A program made the translations under genes and the position numbers. Of a stretch of DNA of 64,000 bases, positions 32,206 to 46,320 are shown piece after piece. Source of the stretch: Mycteria americana (taxonomy: Eukaryota > Chordata > Aves > Ciconiiformes > Ciconiidae); assembly GCF_035582795.1 (NCBI RefSeq), contig NC_134368.1, forward strand, positions 31,060,501 through 31,124,500. The letters are read 5' to 3'. The stretch's first letter is position 1; the number at the start of each line of letters is the position of its first letter. The notes under the pieces are model-generated. The model was not told where the DNA came from. It made no database searches and saw nothing but the letters and a program-made list of their open reading frames with translations.

Positions 32206-35200
32206 AATGCTGAAGGCCAAGCCAACGCTACAGTGGGCTGAGTTCAAAACGGGGCTGGCTCTTCTGACATTAGCAAGTGATTGGGGTGCTACCGATTGGA
32301 TTCGAGGAAAAGAAGGGTAAAAAGAAACCGGGAAGAAGCTGAAAGATTTTTCAAAAGGGTATTTGGAATTCAAAGGTGAATTAAAATCCCGAGAAAACAG
32401 GCACTTAGTAAAAACTAAAAGAAAGTTACATAAAAAAAACCACAACAGGTCCATTTTGCTGAAGCCCTGGCAAAGCGGTGTGCCGTGCTGCTGGCACACA
32501 GGGTCAGGAGCTCATCAGCTGGGGAAGGGGCAGGCGCAGAGGTGCAGAGACAGATAACCTGTCCCTACCCACAGCCTTGAGACGCTCTTGCCCCATCCCC
32601 TACCAGATTTCTAAGCCGTCGTCCCGATTCTACCCCTTCTCCCCCTCCCTCTTCCCTCCCCCCTTCCTCTGATGGCCCCTTGCCCCAGCCATGCCTCAGC
32701 CCTTCATTGCATCTGGGAGGCTGAACTCAGCTTGGGCCACGCTGCTGCGAAACCACTCCGTCCCCACGGCCCTCCTCGGGAGAGGCAAGTTCTTTGTGCA
32801 CCGGAGGCGAAGAGGCCGAAACTCCTCCGAGGCGTCCGAGAGGTTAGCATCACAGCCAGAGTGGGAACTCGGGATTTCCCAGCCCTGGGCTTGATCAGCC
32901 CTTCTGCCAGTCCACACAGCACCGAATAACAGACTGCAAATGCTAGCAGGCAGAAAGATAAACAGAGGGGAGGAGGAAAGCAAAGAATAGCAGCATATGG
33001 GAAAAACATTACGGAAAAAGCATGTGGGAAAAGGGAGGGAAAATGTATACCATGTTAAAAATCAAAGCAGAATGTTTTTCTCCCTCAATTATTAGCAACA
33101 TCTGATTTGAACCTATTTGCAACCTGAGGTTCACATGGAGGGTTGCTGTAGGGCTCTAGCTGAAGTCTGAAACTTCAGAATAAATCAAAGGCATTCTCTG
33201 AAAAGCCACACAACAGAGAAGGTCAGCTCTGCGTTTCTATAAATGTCATTTACGGTCTGATTGGCACATGGAGAATGAAAACACAGCGGCGTGCAGGGAT
33301 GCTCCGGGGCAGTCACCAGCACCACGCAGCACAAGCGGAAGTATGGATGTGGTGTCTGTGATGGGAGGAGGCAGGGTCTGATCCACCGCCAAGGAAACCA
33401 CAGAAGCTAGTACTGCGACGGGCAAAGGTGCAATTTGTAGTTTATTTTAATCGCGACAAACATCTCCCATTTGAGAGAAAAGCCAAGGATGTTTTTTTAA
33501 AGAGCAGCTAAATTTAGAATCCTAAATCTCCACTTCAACTTTTAAATAAGCATCCAAACTTCAGCGGTGCTGAGCACCCAGGGATTGCACACGCATGTCT
33601 CCACGGGCAGTTCAGCACAGATCTGACGTTATTATACAGGGACACATCCTGCGATCTCTGGAGCTCACCCGGGAGGGATGGCAAGAGCCAGCGGTGTGCT
33701 TGGAAAGCTTGTTGTTGGCCTCAAGTGTAGGAACCTCTTCTGGAAACTGCTCTTTGGCGTGCACGGCACGCACAGCCCGCATGGCTAAGTACTTCGCTGG
33801 ATCTCAGGCTCTGAAGCTGCATGCGTAAAAATCTGGCCACTTACCTACATGATTAAATATGGATTTAAGACCTACCTTTGGAGAGTAATTTTTTTTTTTT
33901 TTTTAATTTTGGCCTCAATATCTGTCACTTGGACATTTCTGTTTTACGGGAATATTTTATTGCCTTCTTCTTGCCAAAATCCAACAGCACAACACGTAAG
34001 ATCAACTTTTATGAAGCACTGCAAACTCAGTACTGCAGGCTCTCATGTTACATGAAATTAAACCTGTCAATTCAGTGAACAATTACAGGGAAAAACTACA
34101 GCGCTTACTAGAATAAATTACCTAAATTAATTGCAGGAGGAATTTAAGTTAGGCTCAGATGTGCTTTCTGAAGGAAATTAATGTAACAAATTCATTAGGG
34201 AACCATTCAGTTGCTCCCTCAAGTAGTCCATATCTTAATTAAAAAACCACACATGTTAATAAAGCTATGGTAAATGCCCTGTAAGTCTAATAAGGCCTCC
34301 CAATAATGTTCTTGCAAGAACTCAGTAAAACTTCAGGTTTTACTAAACGATATAGAGCTTTATGAACATACCACCCTAGGACCTATACGATCAAATGTCC
34401 TCAGTCTTTTGCAAGTTATTCTCAGCTACCCTCCTCCTTTTGTCTTCGGACCGGCGGCCACACTTTGGCAAGGACAGATTTTTGCTCCCATCAAGGACTT
34501 TCTTGCTATTCGCGCATCAGCCAACACCTTTCAGTGACGCTATGAAGCTTCGCCCTCGGATCTGCTGCCTCTCACCTACTCCGCACGGTACTCCATGAGG
34601 TACCACGTACGTGAAGGACAAACAATGCGTGGGGAAGAGGGACGAGGTTCGTGTCCAGGTAGCAGCAGGTGAGGCAGCGAGTACTGCCAGTACGGCAAAG
34701 CCTCCTTGGCCAGCGTGCACCAGAACAGAGGACACGTTGCATGTGTGAAAGGGTATGGCTGTTCTCCTTCAGAACAGCCGGCATGGTGGGACATGGATGG
34801 GACCCTGCCGCTGCCTTTCTTAACGTACCTACTCAGGACCCCATAGCCCTGTTTATTCCTTTCGTTCTTGCACCTGCAAGCTGCCCTTGTGTGAGAGAGC
34901 ACCTGGAGCCGGACGAGCCTTTTTGAGGCTACGGCCCGGCTTACGCTCAGACGGCACTGTTAACGTGGCACTTCACACCACCTGGGCTGAGGAAAACTGC
35001 ATGCAAAGAAAAGTGTTCCTAAGCAACTGTGTTTAAAGCTCTTCACAAAGAAACACCCCGAAGGCCTGTTTTGTCTCTGCACTACGAAGCGGCAGAGCAG
35101 GGAGGAAGCTCCTGTAGAAGTCCGTGGGGGTCTAGACGCTCTGCCCATGCGAGCCTAGATGCTTCACCCACTCGGCCTCAGAGGGGAACCTCAGGAAAAC

Positions 35201-38200
35201 ATAGCAAGATCTGTAAACGTCCTTATTTTTATAAAACTTTTCTTCTTTATGTTGATTACAAGGAACCATACTTTAAAAACAACACCAAAATGAAACAAGT
35301 ATTTCAGAATTCTTGTTTGATTTTTCCATCTTTTTTTTTTTAGCTTGGACAATGGAAATGAATACGATCAATGTTTTTTGCATTCACAGTCCAATTTGAT
35401 TGTATGTTCCTCGTACTGCCAAGTCAGGCTTGCAGACATGATTGGAAAACGCTTCCTTCTGAAAACAACTGTCCTACCTAGAATTTTTAAAAATGCATTA
35501 AACCGTTTCAACTCATGGATCTAAGAATGGTGGTAATGGAGAAATGTCCAAGAGACGTTTTCTTTCCCAATTTAAGTTCTGAGCCAAACCAGAACTGACA
35601 GTATCCTTAAACTAGTGAAGGCAGCTTTATACAATAATGTAAATGTATAGAAACATAAGATCACAATTAAAACTAATAGTTGTAATCTATTTATCAACTA
35701 CTGAAGCAAAACAATATTTTTAACAGGAAGACAAAAATAATGACATTTTAATGCTATATATAATTATCTGTTAAAAAAGGGCTCTTCACCCAGTATGCTA
35801 TACAACAGGTGAAAAGCCATCTGAAAACTGACACGGATAATAGGCACTTAGGCTGCATTCAATGGGCTCTATTTAATGATAGATAATAATAATAATGATG
35901 GTTTATAATAATTGCAATTTTAATTTTTTCCTCCTTATTCAAATTAACAGAATTATGGTACATCCCTTAAGTACCTTTTGCTTTAAATTCACAACTATGC
36001 TCAGAATAGTTTCCCTTAAAAAAATGACATAGCTTACCTTCTAAAATTAAAATTAAACTATAAAAGATTAAGTGTTAAACAAAACACTAGAAGGTTTTTT
36101 TCCAGGAGAGATTGGATGAAAAAGCTAAAAGCTAAATGCCAATCCGGTATTAATCTACACTGTTATGACAGTTTTGATGCTAACAGTAGGCAGAAACACA
36201 CTGTAACAAGTTTACAAAGTTCATGGTAGTAAGAAATGGAGCTGTCAGAAAAACACAAATGTCATAGATTTCCAGTTCTTGTAATATTTTAAATTCAAGC
36301 ATGAAAATCTGACAAATGACACACCAATCTTGACATACTTTATGTACTGTTCGGCTAGTGCCACACTACCCAACTGGAAGAGAAATGAAAGAAAGACTAA
36401 ATGCCATGCCCAGAGTAATTATGACAGAACACAAAATGTACAACAATAAACTCTCTGAAGTTATTCTATGACATTAGAGTTTATAGCTTAACTGCAATTT
36501 TAGAAGAAAAATATATTGTTCGAGCTGCACCATGCTCACTTCTTGAAATCCTGATTACAGAAAGCATTCAGGTGTGAAGCCCCACTGAAATCCAGCCAGA
36601 ATACCCTCGACCTTATTTTAGCATCCCAGCTCCCCAGGAAAGAGAAATCCTACTACTCTACTGTTACTACAGGCAAATCATTCATTTTTAAATAAAATAG
36701 GCAAAATGACTGTAACCAAAAGTAACATCCAGCATAAGTGGACAGTTCATGGTAATTCCTCTGGTGATTTTTAATTCAAATTTCAATTTAGTATCTTACA
36801 GGGCTGCCTTTTTCAAAACGCATTTTGCTGACACTGTCAATGATATGTGTATTCACAGTATATGTTAATGACACCAAAGGCGAATATTCCCATTTTGTGG
36901 CTAAATTTCAAACAAGATTTGGAAAGTTTCTGGCCATGAACTGGCAGATGGATGATCTTCTAAATCACCACCCAGCAGCTCAGGCACAAGCTGAGCCCTG
37001 AATTTAGGAAGCTGGGTCCTTCACACTGGCACCAAGCATTTGGGGGGACAAGACCACCTTTGTGCAGGGTCCTATTCAGCTCAGTGCAGCCTCTGAGCGA
37101 TGGCACGTGCCTGCACGCATCTAACTGCCGACCGGCTGTAACGCTTATGCCTGTGTTTACACTGGAAATAGTAATACTTGCTTTCACCTACTCGCTCATC
37201 TCTTCCAGGTCTCAGTCCCTTTGGACAGGAGCTGCCTGGTACCGCGTGCCCACAGGACCTCCGACTTAGCTAGCTACATCAGATGCGGCTACTGCCTAAA
37301 TAAAAACCTAACTCCGGGCTCAGTTCCGAGCAGGTTTGCTGAAGGAATGACAAGGATGACTTACTGTGGCCTGCCAGGCACAAGCTGATCAGACGAGAAA
37401 GTCAAGCGGCACGTCTCCCAGGGGCTACATGCGTTAGGAGGGGGAAGGAAGGGTTCCCCTTTTTCCATACTATCAAGCAGCTGCCAGTGCATTAGACAGA
37501 ACAATTTCCTACCTGGCAGATTGCACAAGACTTTCTTCCTTCCATCAGTAGCACAAGAATTGCAACATGCTCTACCTCCCCAAATGCAGCACAAAGCTGC
37601 CTACGGTGTGTGAAAATGTTAATGGTGCTGAAAACCAGAGAAATGTGGCTTGTGATGCTCTGCTGGAGACCAGGGGTTGTACTGGGCAAGGACCGTATTA
37701 TACTTCTTTTTGTTCCTGATGCTTCTTCTCCTGAAAATGGACACTGACAGTGGACACTGAGGTGGAATATGGAGATAAAACAGGGTAAGGGCAGAACAGC
37801 TGCTCTTCTATCCTGCAAGTGAGGATAAGTGAAGTATAACAAATTCCAGAGAAAAAGAACAGAAATATTTATGGTAAAGGGCTTCACTGCATAACATAAA
37901 GAAAAACTTTTAAACACATAATATTGAAAGCAACAGCCACAATTCTCCACACTGAAATCGGGAATTCTACTTTAATGGCAACCTACCACATTGCAAGTCG
38001 TACATGACCAAGGGCAAAAGGACCAGAACGCTGAAAATTTCTGCGTTTACAACACGACAACACTTGGCCCTCACTGGAGCTGTTTTGCCCTGCTACCGTC
38101 AGTGGTACCACGCACACAAATGAAGGGTTACATCTCCCTGGTGTCCTGGCCTCACCAGGGGACACCTCCGGCAAGGGGCTGGCTGGGGCTGCAGGAAAGC

Positions 38201-41200
38201 TGCTGCAGACTCGCGCTCTCCCAGTCTAAGAGGCTTAGCATCCCATTGCACACCAGGGAGGGAAATGGGTAGCAGGCAGTGAATGAGCGGTAAAGAAGCC
38301 GTGCGTGCATCCCTCAGCTGGTCACACGTGTGCTGCCTAGGCAAGGGGTGTATATAGGGTGTCCATATTCTGCAGGCAGATGAGAAGTTACGCCGAAGCA
38401 CAGCCCTCTCAAGTCCTTCCCTCACAACCCACAGTGATCACGGCAAGGAGCATGTGGAGTTTAATCCATGCACGGCATCCACTTGGTGTTACCAGCTCAA
38501 TTGTATTGCATGCTGTGCATACAACAGACCCTCTGGAGACAAACCCTTGTCTCTGTATTGATCACTGTATTGATCTACTGAACAGATGACCTGATGTGAT
38601 GTTACTGTGTTTCAGATCGTCCTCTGCAGAATACACAGAGAAAAACTGCCACTGTTTGTACAACTAACTGTCTGTCTGTAAAGCACGATGTTGTACACAT
38701 GGGCTTGGGATGCCTGAGTCAATTTTTGAAGCTATGAATCGTGAACAATTTAATTCTAGTATAAAAGCAAGCTGTATTGTCTGTCACCTTACCAGAGTTG
38801 GATATTAGAATGCTTTGCGTCTGGATAAAAAGGTAGATGATAGTTTAGCCTACAGCATGGGTGATTATGTTATTTCGAATAAGCATTATGCCTCTGATAA
38901 GATTAGGAAAACCATATTTTGCAGAGGCATTTGCTCTTCATAAATCTCATGGAAATATCTATGCAAAACCAGTATTATGTTTGGAGTCGGAAATAAAACA
39001 GGAGAGGTCTGGGGAAACTTCTCTCTTCAGCTTTGGTTTAAGTGGTTGTTTATATTTTTCATCACCCACTGTAAAACTATTATTTCATTTGAAATCATCG
39101 CTGGAGTACTGTCTCAAAAGATAATTCTCCTTGTTTTGGGAATATTTCACATCTCAGTGAGAATAACATCCTATAAAAAGTACCTTCACAGCAGATTTTT
39201 TTCTTTATGAAAGCAGATAACACTGACTCATCTAAATGGTTTAAAAGTCTTCCTATGTTCATCTACACTTATAATCCATTGAAACTGTGCACTGCCCTTT
39301 GCAGAGATCATAAGAATACAGCCCAGTCCAAACATCTAACAATCTGCCGATAAACAAGAAAAGGCAACCAAGTAAAAAGCATGGGCAGAAAGAACAATAA
39401 TAAAGCAATAAAAAATGCAAGTTAGAAAGAAAGCACTGCATGAGTTATCCCACTTTATGTTAATTTTTAAATTGAAATTACTGTTATACAAGAGACAAGA
39501 CACAGACTGCATAAAGCATACTTTGGGTGAAAAGCAAAATAAAAGAAGTGAGGCTGCGGAAAGGATCGGAAAGAGGAGAGAAGGAACCCTACTATGGGAG
39601 GAGGGACCAATGTGGCACTATTTGCTTCCAAAGGATGAACAACGAGACCACGTGCCAAGCCGCCCCTTCCTCCGAGTGCATGGGCGTTGCAGCTGGCCGC
39701 TACCAAGACACAGCAGATCCCTGACTATGAATAACACAAAATTATACAATTAATGCTCATTTTTATTCTTTTTCTTGTCTATTAACTAGAAAGCACACTG
39801 TAGTGCAGATGGCAAGTATCTGTCAATGAACAAAATGATCAGCAGCACAAGCCGCAAGCGCATGTATAGAGGCTAGAGTATTAAGCGGAATAAACTCGTA
39901 TTCATAAAACAGGTAATAATTCATAATATGTGCAATAGATAAAAAAAGATGCTGGCGGAGGCCTCAGTTTAGCAGAAAACGTAAACACACATTCAACTTT
40001 AAAGGTGTGATGGGATGAAGTTAGGCCAGTGTTTAAGTAAGTGCCTTGTTGAATTAGGGTTAAACTCTCCGGTTTAAATTCAGAGAAAATTGTGCTATTT
40101 TAATTAACAAATAATTGAGTGGCTTGCGGAGTTGGTCTGGAATGTTTCTCAAGCACTTAAGAATTAACATTTTTTGTCTTTAAAACAAATCAAAAACGTT
40201 GTATGTATTGGTGAAAACACAGCTTTTACCACAGGCTTGAAGAAACAACAACTGATAGAAAATGCCTGGGATCTGTAGTCATTTCCATTTAGTATAAATT
40301 GTTAATGTTTCCAGGAAAAAAAATAATGCAAACCACTCACAATCTTCTAGTGAAGTTTCAACACCTGCTTATTTATTGTGGCCAAAAGAATAAGGATAAC
40401 ATGATTTATGCTTCAAGCATATGGCAGAAGCATAGGGATTTTTTTCATTAAATTGTGCCCGCCTAAGAATGGAAGAGGACATGTAATTTCAAAATTAACT
40501 GGATTTTTTGTTTGTTTGTTTAGGAAACGAAGACATTAGCAAATGCAAGCAACCAGTCACGTCTGAAGGACTAACAGCAGCAATTTCGCCGTGAGGCTGA
40601 TCTGTGGCAGCCCCATGCTGTTCACTACCGGGGGACTGGGCGAGTGCAGCTCAGAGGTGCTGTGGCTCCAGACCACCCAAGACTGCCATTTGCAGGGTGC
40701 TCGTACAATAGCAATCGTATAACTGCAATAGAAAGATTTATAGTCATATATCTAAGCTAATAGGTTCTCAAATGGTCAGTAGACATAGATGCACTTCCAT
40801 GGATGTGTACCACATGTAATGAAGCCTGTGGAGGAGAGGAGGAGACGTTTCATTTCAGAAAGGGAAAATAGTGACTAATTTTGGTCCTGAAGTCCTTATA
40901 CCAGCTTGTGACCACTAATCTCAATGAATAATTCCTGCACAGGGAAGAATTATATGACGATGTAGTTGTGAATGTAAACGCTGTGAAAAATCACATCTAC
41001 AGCTTTTTCTCCCATGTCAAATTCAACATCGAACCTGACTGAACCTTTCACAGTGTTACGTTCCCACACTTACTACTAATTACAATTAATCGCGACTGCA
41101 TTCATATGGTTTGTTAATTTTCCCTGTATAGTTCTTTCTTGTACAAAACCACTCAGAGAAGGAAAGACACCTCACACTTCCATGCAGATCTTGAAACCAG

Positions 41201-44200
41201 AAGAATGGCCACATTTTCCCCACCTTTAATCTTTTAGCCCAAGGACTGGTGAAAATGGTGAAAGAAAAGTTTAGGAATAAGCCAAGAAATTGTAAAAAAT
41301 AAACATGTCAGAGAAACTGTGAGTTATCTGCTTCCTTGATGCATCTGCTACTGACAACTTGGTCCTTGCCTTTCCCTGATAAGCTGGTGGCACATTTGGA
41401 GACATAAATGCTGCCCTCTGTAGCTGCTTTCTGATTGCTACTTCACCTCCCTTTTGCTTCACCTAACTTTTAAGCTGCAGAAATGGAGAATTTTGAAAAC
41501 AAACCAGCACCACCAGCACCACTCCCAGTCATGCTCCTCTTCTTCCATTGAATATATATTTATTTTCTTCAAAGCTTTGTTTCTGTGCAAGAAGGATGTG
41601 TAAAAACCAACCGCTGCCAGCTCGCCTGCCTTCTCTTTGCTAACTTCTGGCAGTTTTGGGCACAAAGGACCTTGTCATCAGTCATATTCCGCTGGCTGTC
41701 CTTGAAAAACTACTGTATTTTCACAAGAGAAATGGAAATAAGGCAAACAGCTCACTTCTTCAGATTATTTTATACTGTTGTCTCAGCTGAAAATGTTACT
41801 TGACATGGTGCATCGACAAAGACTGGCTCTGCACATTTGCGACTGAACTTCAGGCACACGCTACGTTTTTTGCTGCTGTCTGAGAGAGGTGCCTGGGGCA
41901 CTGAAACAACTCAGCAGGAGAAAGCATCAGCAAGGGTCGCCTGGCAGTAGTTGCTCGTGTGTTTCTGTTGCATGATCCCACCGTTCAGTGTCTGACATGC
42001 TGAATGCGAACAAGTTTCCCTTCCGCTGCAGAAGGATGGTGGTTGTGGTGAGTTACCCCGGGTGGCCTAACTTTTAACGTCAGTTCCCACACTTAGGCAA
42101 CACCAAATTCAAAATGCAGAATATAGAATGCAGGTATAGATGCAGCACTAACAACCACCTAAAGCACAGGTGCAGGGCTCCCGTGAGGAGATTGGCCATA
42201 AAGTACCCAATTTCTTAGCGTCAGGCCACAGCTACCTCCTCTGCTCCCAACCAGGTCAGTCAATAATCTGCAGGTACCTGGAGGAAGACAAACCAGGGAA
42301 TGGCAGAGGAGATACTGACTCAAACAACCAGCCCTCTTGTCACCTCCTGGGCACTGGGTCTCACTTTATTAAATTTATTTATTAGCAGAATTCTGCTTGT
42401 TCATTTTTTCTTACCTGATTTGGATCATGGACTTAGCCCTAATTATTGAATGTTCCCGTCTGCCTTGGTGGAAAACAGCAGTGAAACCTTTCTCTATTGA
42501 GATTCAGCCTGTACCGCAAGAAACCCCACATGTTGGTGTCCAGATCTGGTCTTTCTGTTCCTCAGCGTTAACATAAAACTGCCTTTTTTTTTAAAGCTCT
42601 TGCTATCCCCTAGCTGCTTGGAAATACACCCACGTACTGCCTGCACTCTCTGCTGGTTCCTTGGTGAGCATGGTGGCACCTCTGTGCTGGAAATGCTGGG
42701 TGCTTCATTGCCAAAACACGTGCCTCTAAGCAACTGACCCTTCTTCTAAAATCATGAATCTCAGCACTTTCAGGCTGAGGAGCAAAACGCATGACAACAC
42801 ATATAATTAGAGATAATTAATAGGTCAAGGACTGTTCCTTCAGAAGTGCTGTGATTGATACATATCTCCCTCCCTGAATTCCAAGCATCGTTAGTCATAA
42901 TGTAAGCGAAATGATTGATGACCGGGTAGACTGCTAGGTCTAAGCCTTACTTTCCCACACAGTTTGGATGGAAGCACACTGCTGAATAACAGCAGGCTGC
43001 TCTCAAAACCTTTCCCTGTGCCATTGCTGCTTGGTGGACAGCCTTCACTCATTCCTTCTCCTTCCTCCTGCCATGTGAAGATACACCGCACGCGGAGGGG
43101 GCTGCAGAGGACGTGCACGCTATGGCGGCTTGGTCCTACTCAGCATTCCCACCAGAGCAGCTTCAACGTGCGTCAGTTCCACCCTCCCGACAGCAATTTG
43201 TGGCAGTACTAGTGAGCCATGGGGCTCGGCAGCAGCGAACGTCGCCTCAGAAGTGAAGCATCACGGAGTAAGAAAACGTTCACGTTTCCAAGCAATGAAA
43301 AATATTCAAGGACAAAGCTTCCCCATACACTTTATTAATACTTTTTCTCAGATAAGTAAAATGTTGTTTACTGTAGATTCTGTGCAACATCACCATTACA
43401 GTCTCGGCCAAACCCACGGTGACTTTCTCCACCGTTTTATTCAAGAAGTTTTTACTATCCTCAGACGTAAAATTATGACTGCCTCCATTATCTGGGATAT
43501 AATAATGTCTTCTTTTCCTTGTATTTGGGACCTTTCCTTTTATTTAAAAAAAAAAAAGATTTATTTTTATACCAAAGGATTAGAAATATTCTATTAAGTT
43601 ATTGTATACAGCATCTAGAAGATACACTGTTTTCTTGCACAGGTATTTCCTCTCTTCACTGGGGTGGAACAGCCCCAATAACTGAGTAAAACCTGAGGGT
43701 AGAGCCTGGAAGTTAGTTATTGGCAATCTTTATGCTATAGGAAGATGGCAGAAGGCAGAAGCACCGTGTTCAAGCTCCCGGACCGAGCTCAGACTGTGCA
43801 GCACCACACCGTTCAGCTCCCGGGAAAAGCACCGACTCACAAGGATGATGGTTCATCCAGACTGACCAGGCCTGCCCGCGGCAAGGCTGGAGTGCTGCAT
43901 TTTCCGGGCACAGCTGTTCTGCTTCTGGTTCCAGAGCTGATGGGACACATCCAGCTGTCCCCGAGCAGAGCACACAGCAAGCAAAGATCCCCCTGCACTA
44001 GCTGGAATATCACGTTTAAGCTTCTACTGTGATGCCCCGGTCTTGAATCGTCCTGTCACAGCTTATTACAATGCTCTGCACTCCCAGAAGTTTAATTAGA
44101 CCTTTTGTTGCTCCTGCAGAACTGCACTTGTTTTATGTCGATTACGGGCCATTTAAAAATATTCTGAAGTGGGATTCATCTCTAATAGTGTTAGCCATCT

Positions 44201-45339
44201 GAAAACCAGAAATCTCATCCACACTCGTTATCTCATCCCAGGGAATCTCCTGGAAAGGCCAATCTGTCTGCACCAACTATAGGTAGACTCTAGAAAGCTT
44301 CACCTGCTAACATCAAACTCTGTGAAATAATTCCCACTTCCAACTAAAGGCCCAAGCCATTAACATGGAATAAGCTAAAGTAATATAAATCTAAGCTAAG
44401 AAAAAGGATTAACCTGTAGACCAGAAGAGCTATGACAAGCATAATAAGGCATGTGTTGTTCTTCTACAAACCAGCTACGAATAGATGCTACCGTCAGCCC
44501 CCAGCACATTCAGTCAGAAACGCTTACTCTGCAGATATAAATAAACTGTCCTACTTTCTGCTTATGCCAACACTACAGAAGGGGAAAAGTACAGAGATAT
44601 CAGCTACATTATACCTTATCCTGGGAATGATAAATGGAATGCGATCCATTTGTGAGGAGTCTTTAATATGTATAATACTTGCTTTATTTATTTGGAGTTT
44701 TTAACACAGTCTTTTTCATAGCTTCTCGAGAGTGCTGAACCAAAGCCAAAATTCAGGGTCTCGCCTTCGCAAAGATTGCCTTGACCAACTCTTGTAGACA
44801 AAGGGAGCCAAACGAAAGCAGAATGAACCCGTCTCTAACCAAAATCCTGACTGAGCAGAAAAGCAGCAGAATCCGAAGCTCCAATGTGTGAGCCAAAATG
44901 GACACAGGTTGGCTTTCAAATCTGAGAGTGTTTTTGCAGAGCTGGCAGCTATAAAAACATATTTGCAGTTGTAAGCTGAGCAAATTTGATATGAGTCACA
45001 GTGGCTGTAAACATGCAACCCCCACAGAGCTGTTTGCAAGTCGTTTCTCTGCATATCCCTGCTTGCGTTCAATTGAAGTATAATTCAATTGAACTGATTA
45101 ACTGAGTAACTGCAGAATACCTAATGCAGTATATACATGTAAGAGAAAAGGAAAAATTACACGGGCAACTACAGTCTAGTCGCTTGCCTTTCAAATAGGC
45201 ATGAAGTTCAAGCAGATTTTGAAAAGAAAAACCAAGTGTTAAAAATGAATGAGGAAGGTGGACAAAAGCTGACAAATGCAGGTGATAACCAGGCTCACCA
45301 TAAGTCTTTCTGTGTGAGGTAACTGTTCAGCTGACAGAA
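32206..45339 (-). other. SCFD2: Large SCFD2 intron, middle part
   Basis: Mostly AT-rich single-copy DNA. It has a pyrimidine tract at about 32628-32670, and scattered CpG-bearing stretches around 34440-34660 and 38100-38250. Long repeat-free AT-rich segments with many TAATTA-type motifs lie at 34100-34340, 35560-36500 and 39980-40200. I recognise no exon, RNA gene or retroelement here. Confidence 0.5.
45067..45094. repeat. Small inverted repeat (11-bp arms)
   Basis: GTTCAATTGAA at 45067-45077 and its reverse complement at 45084-45094, with a 6-base spacer. Each arm is itself partly palindromic (TTCAATTGAA). Confidence 0.75.
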
Positions 45340-46320
45340 GTCTGGTAGATGAAGTCTATTCAGATTTCAGTTAAACATTTGTTACAATGCCACCTGGAGA
45401 ATTAGTTTGGAGTGAAGAGATGGGACTTAATAAAAGAGTTGTAAGGAACAGGCTGAAGGAGAGACGACAACGGCCTGGGCTAGACAGAGAGTCTTAGCAA
45501 CGTTCCTTGAGGACTGGTCTTACTGTTTTTATTGATGACTTTTGCACAAAAAGTGGGAGTGCTGATGACAAAATTATGAGGTATTGTCAAAGGTAGAAGG
45601 AGCCTGAAATATTCTACAAGATTTAAGTTCTGAAGCACCAGAAATGAGACAAAGCAGACCAGTACAGCAATACAAAATGAGATAAACCTCACCTAGGTCA
45701 TCAGCTTAGTGGGCAATAATTAAGAAATCTCTCCATCAGCTGGGATTCTGCGATGGAAAACAACAGGGAGAGAAGAATCTGGGTGGTATTACTTGATCCA
45801 GGGACAACCCTGGGCTACCGGCACCGCATGAGGCATGCAAAACTCATCAGATAAGATAATTCCTGTAGATACACAGACATGCTACTTCCGTCCTAAAAAT
45901 GGTAAAACTGCAACAGAAACAATTTTGGTCACTGATGCTTGAGATACTTCAATTCAAACTGGAACAGGCTTAAAGAAGATCTGTGAGCATGACTAAAGAC
46001 ATAAGAAAACATTTTTATCTGAAAAAAATGGGGCTTGTTCAGCTCAGCAACAGGAAAATTGAAGATATGTAAGCTGGAAAATAAAGTAAAGTATCCAGCC
46101 ATCAAAGGAACGAGGTCCTGAAAGAGCCTTTGTGTGAGAGCAGTTGGATGAGGCTGGAAATAAGAGCAGTTTCAAGATGGATTTTGATAAGTTTATAAAC
46201 AAGATTATATGATATGTTTGCCTTGAAAGGAGCAGGGGGCCTGGTTTGGTGGTGAGGGAAGCACTTCCCTGCTTCTCTCTTTCCACGTAGACCCTTGATC
46301 ATTTCAAACAATTTTTATAT
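45340..46320 (+). mobile_element. Old CR1-type LINE, 3' part, forward orientation
   Basis: Broken frames on the plus strand follow CR1 ORF2 order: VYSDFS..TF (RT motif, 45356), TVFIDDF (45523), GSADDKI (45558, the ADD catalytic motif), LGVLLDP-like WVVLLDP (45782) and GLVQLSNRK (46033). Then comes a 3'UTR-like piece (TTTTGATAAGTTTAT...GATTATATGATATG...GGGGGCCTGG) typical of ancient amniote CR1. It is heavily decayed, so it predates recent bird CR1 activity. Confidence 0.6.

Noticed and set aside
45480-45692. 70-codon minus-strand open frame
   Set aside because: Antisense to the decayed CR1 copy; not a gene.
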